Source: Varanus komodoensis
Lineage: Eukaryota > Chordata > Lepidosauria > Squamata > Varanidae
Direction: 5' to 3'
Assembly: GCF_004798865.1 (NCBI RefSeq)
Contig: NW_025335661.1
Span: forward strand, 1,801,626 to 1,865,625
Length of the DNA stretch: 64,000 bases
Part shown: positions 1 to 12,600 of the stretch, piece by piece
Layout: each line of letters starts with the position of its first letter
Numbering within the stretch: position 1 is the stretch's first letter
Program-made: the position numbers and the translations under genes
The notes under the pieces: generated by a model
What the model saw: only the letters and a program-made list of their open reading frames with translations
Told to the model about the DNA's origin: nothing
Database searches by the model: none

Positions 1-1882
1 TGGCTTTAGTGGCAGGATATATGAAAGTGGAATTCAGATGCCACGGCCAAAGATCTTGTGTTACCAAGTGTCACGAGCTAGACCTGCATAATGCTTTTCC
101 GTGCAATCAGCAACAGCATTGGCATTTACTGAACGCAATGTGGACTCCATCCCTGCTTCATAACTGCTCTGACGCCTCATGTGATCCCAAAGTGTTATAT
201 TGCCTTTCATGCTGGAATTGCCAGTATAAGAAAACAGTTTCTGTAATGTCTGTGCATTCTGAATTGCTTTTAGTAGTTGGGGGGGGGGCACCCACTGACA
301 TCTGCTGACATCTGTTGGAAAGGTGTAGCATTGCATATACATGCACAGTTAAGAGTAACCAAAGCATCATGCAGTTTTCAGCCATGCTAGTATTATCTCC
401 AAAGAAGAAGATTTCACATAGCTAAAAAGGGCAGAGGGAAATAGATCTAGGTGGTGATAAACAGAAAATTACTACACTGAGCAGATGCATCAGCCACAAG
501 AAAAGAGGAACAGACCAAGATGGGTGAAAAGTTTACCAGTCTGGAACTGATTATACCAATGTCCTGGAAAGTGGTAGAGAAGTAAGACTGTTCTAAACTT
601 CTTATCATTTATTCTTACATTACTATATTCTTTATCAGCTACTTGCTTGTTTGGATTGTCTGAAATGGTGGATGCCAACTTCAGCTACTTCATTGCAGCT
701 GCACAGCCAGTTCATGCCCTGGCCGTGATTGTTTTAAACATTCATAACTTACCCAGGCTCCAAGAACATCTTACAAGAAGTCAATAATGTAACATGTGAA
801 TGTATCCTTTGAGGCACAATAGTAAAAAATTACAATGCAGTCTTAATTGAAATATTTAAAATATTCAGAGATTACAGATGAGTTAAAATGGTGTATTAAT
901 GTTACACACCAAATGCCTTCCCAAAAAAGGATGGTCTTCACCATATTCTGGAATGTGACAAGGGTTTCGCATAGAAGGGAATTCCTAGGCACAGCCACCA
1001 AAAAGGCGCTTTCCTTGCATCATCATGCTGCCTGGAGAACCATCCTCAGCACACCAATTCCAGAGTGAAGCAGGTCATGTGGGAATTCCTGTTTCTTTGG
1101 AAAATGGGTGTCCCTGCAGTCCACTAAAGAGAAGTCCTGTCTGTGCTCCCACCCACCTTGTTCCCTAACTTGTGCACAGACTCACTGATTGAGGCAGCCA
1201 CTTTTACCCCCTCCCCAGGGTTGCAGGGTGGCGAGGGCAGTCCCCAAGCCCATGGGTGTCACACACCTGGGCACTGGCAGATAACAGAAAGACCTTTCCA
1301 TGGGCAGAATTCTCCAGATCTTGGATCTATCCCACTGGACAGCAATACATAAGAGTTTTTCTTACTCAAGAAGTATGCACTGAGTGAACAAGTACATAAT
1401 ACTGCCCTGCACCATTTGAGGTTTTTATCAAGAATTATTTTAGTGAATATACAATAGAAAAGGCTATTATATGGGGCATTCATTGTGCACTCATGGCACC
1501 TAACTCAGGGAAATTTGTAGGACTTTTTCACAGCATTGTCATCCTCTAAGCCTCTCCTATGCCCTGTAACATTTTCTACTTTTTTTTTTAAAGAAAAAAG
1601 TTGAGTAAAGAAAGTCACATGTTGAATTCTAAGTGCCAACAAACTCATTCTGAAAAGGCAGGATTGTGGTTGCTTAATAGAATATAGAGAAAGGTGGAGA
1701 AATGCAAACTTGCAGGAAAAAAATGCATTTTTCTCTCATAATAAAAATGGAAGAAGAAGCCTCAGGAAAGCACTGAGTTAAACCGTTCATGTAGAGAATC
1801 CAATGGCCTGGTACAAAAACTACTGAATAAGAAATGTAACTCTATTTTCAAGTATTAAAAGATGTGGTTGCGCCCAGTTTAC
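1..1882 (-). other. Glypican intron after exon 4 (5' part)
   Basis: This is the start of the intron that follows the glypican exon at 1883-2016, reading on the minus strand. It begins with a GTAAAC donor at 1882-1877. It is ordinary AT-rich intronic sequence with a short G run near 280-289. Several 60-100-codon open stretches occur, but none has recognisable protein similarity or splice context. I see no repeat family I can name. Confidence 0.75.
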
Positions 1883-2016
1883 CTCCTTTTATTGTTTAGA
1901 GAAGCCGAGTGCACTACTGTGAGAGACGGCGTCTCAATCACCTCCTTTGCTTGAACTACGTTGTCTGGCAAAGGTTTCACTTCTTTTTCTTCAGGCTGTC
2001 CACAGACTTTATCAAC
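1883..2016 (-). CDS. GPC5: Glypican (GPC5-type) internal exon 4
   Basis: This is a 134-nt coding exon of a glypican, a GPI-anchored heparan sulfate proteoglycan core protein that modulates Hedgehog, Wnt and growth-factor signalling at the cell surface. On the minus strand, a T-rich tract and ATTACAG acceptor precede GTTGATAAAGTC, and the exon ends AAAAGGAG before a GTAAAC donor. Translation starts in phase 0 as VDKVCGQPEEKEV and ends SLNNKRR with a codon split after two bases. The VDKVCG segment aligns with VNRICG of human GPC5 and IGKLC of GPC3 (from memory), and the NNKRR end with the conserved (A/S)xRR. The segment between them is acidic and has no RxxR convertase site, unlike GPC3. It follows exon 3 in matching phase across a 50.8-kb intron. 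Orthologue or GPC5-like paralogue is unresolved. Confidence 0.85.
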
Positions 2017-3843
2017 CTGTAATAAGAAAAAGGGGAGGAAGAAGACCACACAGTAAGAACTAAATAGCATGTTTAACGAGAGAGTCAGAGGGCCTAAGTC
2101 AGTTGTGGTGAACTTATATTGAGTGGCGCATGGGAGTGTGTGTCAGGCTAGCACGTGGCCCTTCCACATTGTGTGTGCACATATGATTCTATGCCTATTT
2201 TCATGGTCCACGTGCAAGAACATCCTGCCAGTGCGATTCCCAATGAAACAGAACAGTGGGATCCAGCACAGCTCTACATTGACCACACCTAGTTAAAAGG
2301 CTAGAAGGTGTCTATAATCAGTTAAAATAGAAAATGAACAATGATACACCACACAGACAATTCTGACACTAGATGCCTCTGAAAGTGCCAGTTGATACAT
2401 CGTGAATTATGAACTGAATGGGATTTTTTTACTACTGCATACTAATTTAACAACAGTTTTTGTTTGCTTTTTTCATTAAGGAAATGCTTAGCTTGAGACA
2501 AGTATGGAGAAAAGAGATTAAATTTCACAGGCTATCTGATCAGAAAGAATAATCCCAGTTATTTTAATCATCCTGACCTCTTGGCATAACCAGGCTCCAA
2601 CAGAACCTTAGCCTAACCACAGGCAAGCCTTCTCATTTAATGTCCTTTAAGGACACAGTCCCATGCATGTTCAAAGGTCTACAGCTCACAGCATACCCCC
2701 GTCACCTGACTGGGTCCTGCTGAGAGCTGTAGGCCTGTTTCTGCCTCAACATGCACAGAATTGTGTATCAAATGGAGATATTTCAGAAGAACCCAGCAGT
2801 AACACATGCTGCTTGGAGACTTGTCTCTGCATCCATAGGGTGGCCGTGTGACCCATTTCGGAGGGCATTTGAAGGCAGTCCTGTATTTGCAGGTGTCACC
2901 CGTTTCGGACAGCTGGCAGAGGAGGGGTCCTGGAGTTAGCCCAGTGAGACTTTGCACCTACACAAGCAACAGAGCAAGCACACATGTTGCCTGGTCACAG
3001 ACTTCCTCATAATAGGGAAAGCTTTTGTCATTTCCATTTAAGTCATAGTGTTTATTTCTAAATTGCATCTACACTAATTCATGAGCAGATGTAATTTTTA
3101 TATGTGTCCTCTTTTGCCCTTGTTTGTACTGATGCATTAGAGCAGAGTCTATATCCCAAACTGCTGCCAAACCCTGTAAAAGTCCTGCCCTTGAGTTTTC
3201 AGAGATGAAACTTCCCAGTCACTTTTCCAACACTACCTAAATTAATGGGAGATTCTTTTCACACTTCACGCTAGTTACTTGTCAGCATTGTGATAAAATT
3301 AGCAACCTAAACAATCTTGCACAGCAGGAGTAAAAACACCTCAGCAAAAGCAAAAATTATGCTAAAAATCCTTCAGTGGTTATGTCCAGCCTATCCAGAA
3401 AGGCATAAAATATTTGTTCCTAGCCCTTATTAACTGCAACAAGCCATTGACCAGAGAAAAACTCAATTCCAATTCACCCTGGAAGGAGGGCTACATTGCT
3501 CACCTCCATTCCACAGTTGACTTCAAAGAGGCAAAGAAAATGATAACACACACACACCATTTCCCTCTTATCATCACATCTTAAAGGATCAGTCCCAAAC
3601 TCAGCCTACCCTCCTCTCTTGGCCACAACAGTACTTGAACCAGCTTCATTTTCTCTCCCCAACTACAGTTGTGCCACAGAGAGGAGAGTTCTTCCCTTCA
3701 GTATTCCAAAAAGACATCTGTATTGAAATTTACCATCACGAAACCAAAGGACAATCAATTGTAATAGCTAACGCCCAGAATTTCCTCATTTTGAAGCATC
3801 CAATATAAACACAATCTTTATTTTTAAGTACAAATATTTATTT
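2017..3843. other. Intronic stretch, nothing recognised
   Basis: AT-rich intronic sequence. A short AC tract lies near 3547-3560. I see no coding exon, named repeat or structured RNA. Confidence 0.6.
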
Positions 3844-5068
3844 TAAGGACAAATATTTTGTGTGTTTGTATTTGGGGGGGTATTTTGGGTGGGGGATAAA
3901 TAACTTTCACTTCACTTCTGAAGTGTGCATTAACTCAAGCTGCAACAGCATTAATTAGGTATATACAATTTTATTAAATCATCTGCATTTCATATAATGT
4001 CAGGCACCTTTCATTCTGTTGTCCTTTCACTGATAGGATCAGATTTCTTTCAATTCTCTGAGCTTATGTTGGCACATACCCTTGTGCAAATTTACACTTC
4101 TGAAAATGCACAAATCCTCCCAAAACAAATGTTTTCACATTTTAGTTTATGGTGGAAAATGCACATATTCAGCTTTTGAAAACCTTTTTCACAACTAAAC
4201 CTGCAAAAAAATTCTGGAAGTTATTTTTTTAAAGTCTGCAAATCTACAGATTTATGCAACTCTGGAAAAACTGATCCACTAAAAAACCCATCGTTTGAAT
4301 CCATTGTGGAGTTCTCTGACATCTCTTGCAATCATGCACAATAGGGTAACTATGAATTAGCACAAATTCCCCCTTCCCAGAGTAAAAGCAGGTCCACAAC
4401 TCTGCAGAATCTACATCACTTAGAAAAAATCTTGTCTGCTTCAAAATTATTAGGTCAGAATCACAAATATCCAAAATAATTTGCCTGCTGCAGATTTCTT
4501 TGGCATTCCAAGCTGTGGATTGTTATCAGAAATTTGCCCAAATGGCCTCTAAGATTCCCCATTCATGGGCTAAGAAATTCCCATGGCTGGGGAGAGAAAT
4601 TCCCAAACAGCGTCTCAGTGGTGGGGATTACAATTAGCAGTGACAGTGACAGCAGCGGCTGCTCTAATATTTCCTACACTGTTGTGCTGCTTTGTGTTGC
4701 TGCCCCTGCAAACGACAACAGTGTAAACTCTCCAAGCAGCATGCTTCCTTCTTGTCTCAGGCTAACCATCATCATCTGGCATTGCGGGAGGAGTGGGGGA
4801 CGGCACCCGCAACATTAAAACAAAGCAAGGAATGAATAATCAGGAGAAAATTCTACAAAAAGTGTCTGTCCATCCACCTGCCTTTCTGACTGTCTGTCTC
4901 AATGGGATGTGAAAAAGAAGGTTCTCAGAAATCTCCTCAGAAATATAGTATTGAGAAATTCCAGCTCTGTTCTAGTAGCCACTATATGTCTTTTTATTTT
5001 TAAGGACAAATCTGTTTCGGACACCCAAAATACCCAACTCCCCAAACACAAACACACACACAAAATCT
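3844..5068. repeat. Possible non-autonomous element with inverted arms
   Basis: The sequence at about 3852-3893 (ATTTTGTGTGTTTGTATTTG, then a G run, then GGTATTTTGGGTG) reappears in inverted orientation at about 5022-5068 (CACCCAAAATACCC, then CCCCAAACACAAACACACAC on the plus strand). The arms are about 45 bp with small length differences and are 1.1 kb apart. The interior has no open frame of note and includes a moderately GC-rich part at 4.56-4.82 kb. This layout fits a decayed non-autonomous DNA transposon. The arms contain low-complexity GT, so chance similarity is possible. Confidence 0.4.
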
Positions 5069-6351
5069 TGTCAATGACTGGATGACAGAAAGATGCTCAA
5101 CACATCATGAAATACAGACAAAATAGAATGAATAAAATCTGTACATCCCTATCCACAACTGCTTGAATTCCATAACAGAACTTACACTGATACCTTTGTG
5201 AGAAGAGGTCGTAAATGAAATATTACATTCCTAAGAGTAGATCCCATCTTATAGCTACTTAACTTGCACAGTGCTGAAAAAAGTATTTAAAATTCTTGTA
5301 GGTGGCATTACATTTGCAAGTGGCCAACATTATTCCAGGCGTGATATATAAAAAGAATCTCAGCAATGCGTCGAAATGATACAACTATGATATAACGAAA
5401 AGATGCTAGGCAAGTGACAATCTGAACAAGGATTCAAGTAGCAATCATTCTGGACTGTCAGCTCCCACCTTGTTAGTGGTGACATTTGGCTTTGCATATT
5501 GACAATCAGAAAAGGTTATGCCTAAGGGTATAATTACCATAGTCCAGTAAATAAGGGGAATCTATTGGGAATCAATCCAATAAATCCTTTTAAAAGCTCT
5601 CAAAAATATTAGGTAACTCTTTAGAAGATAACATAAGAAGAAATCAATTTAAAAGATTTCCATTTTAATTCTATTTCCCTTTTATCAATTTGGAAATTAC
5701 TTACATTAGGCTAGAAATGTGCTTGGACCTGATGCTCTCCTATACTCAGCTTAAATGAAAATGATTACCAAAGTATAACTGCAGGGTTTTTTTTAATCAC
5801 TCTTTCTTTTAAAGCACATGCAAAAAATGAGAAGAGTTTTCAATATCCAATCAAAACAGAAATTGACCTAAACCTGACCTATAGAAAGTATGCATAATGC
5901 AATTTCTTAAATTTAAAAATATTTTTAAAATTACAGTTCGATCTTGTACACAGAGGAGGCACTTCTCTGTTTTGGAAAGCATTTAAGGTAGTGATTTTCT
6001 ACTGTCTCATGCATGATTAATTTTATGCTGTTTTTATATAATTTTATTTTGATAATATTGGTTGTCATTGCTAATGTACTTTAATATTTTATATAAATTG
6101 TATACACATTAGAGTATTTTGAAGTGGTACTGAGAAACTTGCTGCAAAGCAAATAAAAATTTGTTGCTATTAGAGTTAGGTTGGGTTGCTAATACATCCA
6201 TGTGATGGGCCAATTCACAAGATCAGCTGAGAAAGTAGCTATCAAATTGGCTCAGTTCAGTTACAACAATCTTGATCTGATACACCATGGTTTGTCACAC
6301 AAGCATTGTGCCCATGCATTCATCGTCTTTACTCTCTTGCAACTAAACAAG
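5069..6351. other. Intronic stretch, nothing recognised
   Basis: AT-rich sequence with an especially TA-rich part near 5,880-6,130. No exon or named repeat was seen. Confidence 0.6.
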
Positions 6352-6415
6352 CATTTATTTATTAGGTATATCTCACTTTTCTACTAAAAATAGTGCTCAA
6401 GGCTAATGATACAAT
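6352..6415 (-). repeat. L2/SINE-type LINE 3' tail
   Basis: TTTATTTATTAGGTATATCT is followed by TTCTACTAAAAATAGTGCTCAAGG. This is the reverse complement of the common squamate tail in which a GCC(G/C)CCCTGAG-like motif is followed by (TAAA)n. It abuts the BovB tail that starts at 6421. Confidence 0.5.
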
Positions 6416-6420
6416 TGTTG

Positions 6421-6672
6421 CTTTTACGTACTCTCAAGTCATTTTTAACTTATTGTGACCCTATAAATGAAAGCCCTCCAAAATGTCCAGTCCATGGCAG
6501 CTCAGCTCAGCTCAGCTCAGCTCTTGTAAACTCAAGGCTATGGCTTCCTTTATGAAATCAATCCATCCCATATTTGGTCTTCTCTTTCATCTTCTGCCTT
6601 CAACTTTCCCTAAAATGATTGTCTTCTCCAAGAAGTCTTGCCTTGGGAGTCTTGCCTTCTCATGACGTGAAC
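6421..6672 (-). mobile_element. BovB (RTE) LINE 3' end, 5'-truncated
   Basis: Read on the minus strand, this encodes the end of the BovB ORF2. Recognisable pieces are LGKVEGRR, then MGWIDFIKEAIALSLQELS, followed by the typical end GGGTCACAATAAGTTAAAAA. The match to the squamate and ruminant BovB C-terminus is by recall. Only the last 250 bp survive. An in-frame stop follows LGKVEGRR. At 6498-6522 a five-copy CAGCT repeat has expanded within the QELS coding region, replacing the residues that normally follow. Confidence 0.8.
6498..6522. repeat. (CAGCT)5 microsatellite inside BovB tail
   Basis: Five perfect CAGCT units. They start from the CAGCTC that BovB tails carry at this point, so the array grew inside the element after or during insertion. 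Confidence 0.9.
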
Positions 6673-8879
6673 AATAAAATACAGATAAAATTAAAACATT
6701 AAAAACAAGCCACATGGAATACAAACCATACTAGACTGGGATCAAACCTTAGTTTCAGATCATGATTTGAATATTGAGCTATTGCAACATACTTTCCCAG
6801 ATCAGGTGTCATAGCAAACTGTTCCTTAACATATCATTCATTCATTTTTAGTCTGACCCATTAGCCGCACAGCTACCTGGGCAGGTTACAGACGACTGTG
6901 GTCAATTGCATCACAGAACAGAAAGGAGGAACTCTGTAGGCACAATGTTTATTCTGGCTTTAACTGTGGTGTATTAGACCAAGAGAATCCAGCATATATC
7001 TGTTACAAGATAGGTGATCTTCATTGGCATGAACCAATGAAAGAAAGTAAAATTCAATCTGTCAGCCAGGATAGCCCATGATAACTATAAATGGCTACTT
7101 CTGTCCCACTGAAATCCTGAATATATAAGTATGTAATTTTATAATACCTCTGGTCCTTCATCTCATGGCAACCCCAGAAATAAAGATATACTGATTTCTA
7201 TCTGTCCTGTTCAAATTTATTTTTCTTCATGCACAGAAGACAATCAGCCAATGCATTAAGAGAGTATATTGCCTTGGCATGAGAGCCAGTGATCTACTTC
7301 AGCAAGTATCAACTCAGTGTCTGAGAACTCTTGGCCATATGTATGTATGTGCTGGGTCCTCAGTTGATAACATAGAGTATTATTCAATAAGTGTGCATGC
7401 ATTTTAATTGCAGTACCTTATTGATTTGACTCAAAGGTCAATATTTGGCAAGAAAGGAAGACAATAGCTTTTGTGTTCTCCAGGGACTGATAGACCCTGC
7501 ACAGGGACAGCAAGATCCTCCAAGCAGTCGGGCCATTAGAAGCCACCCTCCCACCACCACTGCCATTCTATCAATGTAGGGAATCAATCACAGTTAAAAC
7601 ACTTGGCTGGAACTTGCCTATAGTAAATGCAGTTCACCTTCTGAAAATATAAATCCTTTCCTGATTGGAATCCTGGAAATCACTCTCTGCTATGATCCCT
7701 GCTATCTTCCACATTCCTCCACAATACCCCTTATATGATATAAAGTGTTTAGAACTGTGAGGAATATTTTGTGTAGCACGTTTCCAAAGTCACATACGAA
7801 CGTCTCCCCAGTTTTCGAAGAAATGGGACAATTTGACTAATTTTATGACAGAATTTAGGCTTTTCCTTTGTTGCTTGCTTTTTTATTTATGGTCGAAAGG
7901 CCCTAATGGTTTTGGTTCTCCAAGCAGCAACTGATCAGTGAGTCAGCACACTTTCATGACTTCAAAAAAAGAAATTACATTTTCTTCTAGGAACAAGTAA
8001 GTCAATACATAGTCAATCAATATACAGCCAGTGATGGAAAACACTGCCACAAAGCCAAATTATTGGCTATGTGATGCCTTACTTGTTCCTACATCCAAGA
8101 AGACAGCCCTGTTTTTTGTTTTAAAGAGTAGAGCAGCCATTTCTCAGGGCAGTAAGGAAAATACACACTGGAATGAAAATAGAAGGCATTAGGGAGGCTT
8201 TGATAATATTTTGGGTTCCCCCTTTGCTCCCACAATGCACAGATGTGTTTGGTCATTGCATCCCTAATCTTAATATGTGTGTGTGTGTGTGTGTATTATT
8301 CCTGTGTTATTGTGACAGCAGAGATATTTGTGGCAGAAGATATTAAGTTCCACCATTCTTTAGAAGCATTCATCCTAGCATAAAGTAAACCACAAAGTAG
8401 TGCTTGATATTAAATGAATAGAGAGAAGCAGTGCTTTACTAAGAATCTCTATCAGCCACTGTCATGGACTAGGTCCCCTGCCCCCAACATTCTGACCCGC
8501 TATCCTGAGAAGAGGCCACTGAGCTAATGCATTAGGAAGAAGACTTGGCTACAGAAGAGTATCACTAGACTCTACTTTTCTGGGATCCAGTCATCCAAGA
8601 ATACTCTAGTATCAAGCTTCCTTGTGGCCAGAGGAGGTCATATTACTGTCCTCAGCCCCTGAGGTCTTTAGCCAGAATATTACAGCCAGTCTCGTGCCAT
8701 CACAGCCTGAGATTTCTAAAACAGGGCAGTTCTCCTTAGGAACACAGTGTCACTCAGTATGGAGGTGGCCTAAATGTAGTTCAAATGTTATTTAATATTT
8801 CTTCTCTTTCCTGTGGGAACATATAGACAACCTGTCGGGCTTCCAGCCCTACAGTGTCACCAATTTTCATGCCTTTAAA
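6673..8879. other. Intronic stretch with one short TG repeat
   Basis: Ordinary intronic sequence. A (TG)n tract of about 19 bp lies at 8276-8294. No coding exon or nameable transposon was seen. Confidence 0.6.
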
Positions 8880-9113
8880 AAGTGGACAAATCCATGGAGG
8901 AGAAGGTTATCAGTGGCTTCTGGTACTGACTGCTCTATGCAAGTGCTGCTATGAGAGGCAGCATACATATGTACACCAGGTGCTGGAAACTTGGGTAGGA
9001 TGGTGCTGCTGCACTCATGTTCTGCTTGTGGGATCCTATGGGCAGGTGTTTGGCCACTCTGTGAAAAGAATGCCGGACTAGCTGGAACCTCATGGCTTTT
9101 CTTAGGTTCTTAT
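8880..9113 (+). repeat. Squamate interspersed SINE-like repeat
   Basis: The segment runs from ATGGAGGAGAAGGTTATCAG through CACTCATGTTCTGCTTGTGG and TTGGCCACTCTGTGAAAAGA to GCCGGACTAGCTGG and TTAGGTTCTTATAC. It matches the repeat, abundant in lizards, whose consensus ends with GACTAGATGG followed by TCTTATGTTCTTATG. A second copy lies at 63572-63778. I recognise the sequence but am not sure of its library name. Confidence 0.65.
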
Positions 9114-9386
9114 ACTTCTCAGAGCTGCTCCATTCTTGACTTCCTTGTGACATCTGATCTTTTCAAGATCAGACTGGACCTGCAGGACCATAGCAGGACC
9201 TGCAAATAATGCAAGGCATCAATAGAATCCATGACACAAAATCTTCCCATTAGATGGTCGCAGCCCCAATGCATATGATGCATCTGTGTGGCACTGACAG
9301 TTTAAAATTTTCACAAAAACACAATATATGGAACTTTCTGATAAAGGTGGTATCTTAACAAATACAAGAAAGAAACAAGAATCTGT

Positions 9387-9635
9387 CTTATTATTTATTA
9401 TTTTATTTTATTTATTTTCTGATTTATATCCTGCCTTTTTCCTACAAAGGGCTCAAGGCAGCTTACATCCTCCTCCATCTTATCCCCACAACAACAACCC
9501 TGTGAGGTAGGTTGGGCTGAGAGTCTGTGACTGGCCCAAAGTCACCCAGTTGGCTCCATGGCTGAGTGGGGACTAGAACCCAGATCCTCTGAGTCCCAGT
9601 CCCATGCTCTTAACCACTACACCACACTGGCTCTC
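9387..9635 (-). mobile_element. tRNA-derived CORE/MIR-like SINE, full length
   Basis: On the minus strand it begins GAGAGCCAGTGTGGTGTAGT (A-box region) and then GGGTTCTAGTCCC (B-box region). Next comes the CORE-like GGGTGACTTTGGGCCAGTCA, the CCTACCTCACAGGG block, and a GTAAGCTGCCTTGAG tail ending in an AT-rich (TAAA)-like tract at 9387-9425. All parts of the family are present in order, with modest divergence. Other copies lie at 32438-32560 and 56941-57157. Confidence 0.85.
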
Positions 9636-12600
9636 TTGATCTCTGAAATCACAACAGCACAGTTTTGTAAAGACTTGTGGGTTGAATGAGATTTTTTGCT
9701 CCCAGCATAAATAAACCTTGGATCTTCCATCCATGGCTTGCCTAATACTACAAGCAAACCAGGAACTATGCCTTGTCTCTCTACAGACAATCCAGAGAAA
9801 CAACCGAACAACAAGCCTCAGTAACAAGCATTGCTCACTGGATTCCGTAATAGAATTTTCATTACTTTTCATATGGGAAAGAGTCTCAAAAAGCATAAAT
9901 TCCTGGACAATTCCATTTATATCAGCTTTGCTAGAATTCTAAAACACTCATGCAGAAACATAATACACAATTAAGTGAACAACATTAGTACAACATAGTT
10001 TCCTCTATTAGTTTAAAAGGGGCTAAAATTGATTAAATCACAAATTTAAATATACCCATTCCACAATAACAGCACTAAAGATGAATTATTTTCCTCATAC
10101 TACTCCCTCATCAATGTAGGGAAGAGTCTATGGGTTTCTCTATTCCATAATTCCAGTTTTACTGAGAATTTCTTAAATAAATTCTGTAATTAGAATACTC
10201 CCAGTTGCCCACAGCTTTCTGTTTTTCACATTTATTCACACTTCTTTCCTCTCTAATTTATCAGTGCACAAATGTGCATGAACCTGATGATTGAGGCCAT
10301 ACCATGATTGAGTAATTCATGCAGTTGTGTTGTTGACAAGATAAAAAGGAAATCCAGCATGCTTCTATCCACCAGGGTGCAGCAAATTATCTTTTTCCTT
10401 CTCTTTATAGAGGTAGTTCTTGAATTTGGTTGGGATCACTCTACATACTACAGTGCTGTGTTGCTTTTCATCTGACTCTGGAATATGTTTCCAGGGTACA
10501 TATCCAGATTCTGGCAACCACACTCCAGTTTGAATCCTTCCCTCCCTAGTCTATCTCTTGTTAAAAGGGGAGATTGCTTCACTTTTACAGCATGGTTGCA
10601 TATGTATATATGAGTGAATTAAACCCTCCTTCCTGACAGGTGAGTCTACTAATCCTGATCAGGGGCCTCCAAACTTGCTTTACATTAAACCAGCAGCAGG
10701 CACTGAACTGCTCACTGTTTCTTTAATGGAACATGAATTTGACCTTTAGCCTGTAGTATTCCAGAGTGGACTAACTGGTCTCAGAAGGTTCGAGCATTTC
10801 AGTCTGGCCCAGGGAAAGAGAAGCTGTGCCAGAGCGCAGGTGGGGTTGGAATTGGTCTGCACAACATGCTGGCTTATAGAGGCATATGTTGGGATCAACT
10901 TTTTAATCAGAGGGGCTTCTTAAGAAATGAAAAGAATTTGTCATGAGAATGGTGTGTCTTGGCCATTATTCTAATGCTGCTGCACTCCTGCTGGTTTCAC
11001 TGCACTCCTGAGACCCAGCACTTACTCAGACAAAGCTAGTGCTTCTGACAGTAATCCTGGGAATGTGTAGATACAATCATTTCTGGAATGGGGCAGTTCA
11101 GTGGAACTCCCTCCGCACAGCTCCGCCGACTTGCCTGTTCTGGGAATGAGTGTTTCACCTGTTTCCAATTGTAACAGGTTCCACTCGCTGCTCTTTGCCC
11201 TAGCAGTGGGCCCTGCTACCAACGCAGGCTCCTGCCCTTTGAGTAGTGAAGCCATTAGTGCCGCACAGCTGTAGTTTTGAAGTTATACATGCATGTGGAT
11301 AGAGCAGTTCAAAAGTGGACAACTTGCTTTGACAAAATTCAAACAGCAAAAAGGGAATTGCTCCAGCAGGGTTGGGAAGGCCTATAAAACTTGCTAGACC
11401 TGCTTTGAAATATTTGCAGGATGCTTTTCCAAAAGACAGCGCAACCAAAGTGAGCCAACTGTGTTATAATGCCTTTCATTTAAGCTGTTTGTTTGCTGCT
11501 CTCTGTATAGCTTAGATGATAAAGAGATTTTTGGTTTTTTAATATATATCTATAAAGAGCTTGTTTTTATAAAGCAATTGCAATTGTTGAAAGTACTGAG
11601 GATTATTGCCAACACTTAAATGCTTTGACCATACATAAATTATTTTTATTTATTTAGGAATGATCAACATTGATACTCATTTTCTTAATTGTTTCAGTGC
11701 AGGGTTGGGACAGCTGTCAGTACAGACAGAGCAGGTCCACTATTCTTTCCAACAAGTTGTGCTAGTCATCTATTATCTTAGTTTGGGGAGCAAATGGGAT
11801 CCTCCCCATGAATTATGAACAGAAAACTTCAATGCAACTTTAAGCTGTTAATTAGAAATGAGATATATTTTGCAAAAAAAGTGGGATCATTCCAACTGCT
11901 AGAGTGAAGCACAAACTCCATTAAAGAATAGGAAAGAAGCATCCAGCCTCTGCTTTATTCTTTTCTATTTTCTATGACTACCCCATACTAATCTGTCAAG
12001 AACAACAATTGACCTTGAAAATCTCATTACCATCTTAGTCACTTGCCAGAGCAAGGAGAGTTTAGCAGTTACCCTTGTGTTCTGGGAAATGACACAGTTC
12101 CCACCCTAAAAAACATCCTGGGACTGTGATCCCTGACATTCCCCTTCCACTGGACCACTGCTAAACTAACAGGAAATAGATTTGTTCAGTCTTAAAAAAA
12201 ACCTGGGTTCTAAGATAAGTGTATTCTAATTATCAGATGCTTTTATCCTGCAAATAAACAATCCGTATAGTCTTTCCATGCACACAGTGGTAGATTGATA
12301 TGCTGTAAAAGTGTGAGACAACTTTCTGCAACCCAATGGATCTGTGATGTGTGACCTTCCAGAAATGGGATTGGAATTCATGGCTTGTTTGGGAAGCAGA
12401 CAGACAGGCTGTGACATTTTCAACCACTGCAATCCATTTCTGTTTGTCATGAGATAATCACAGTGATCATATCATGCCAGGAAATAAAAGATGGCTGCAT
12501 GAGTGCCTTATTTTCATTTTATTATAAGGGTGCACTACACCAAAAATAACATTTCATGAAGTAAAGGAAGGGGCATTATAATCTTTTCTACAAAGCATGT

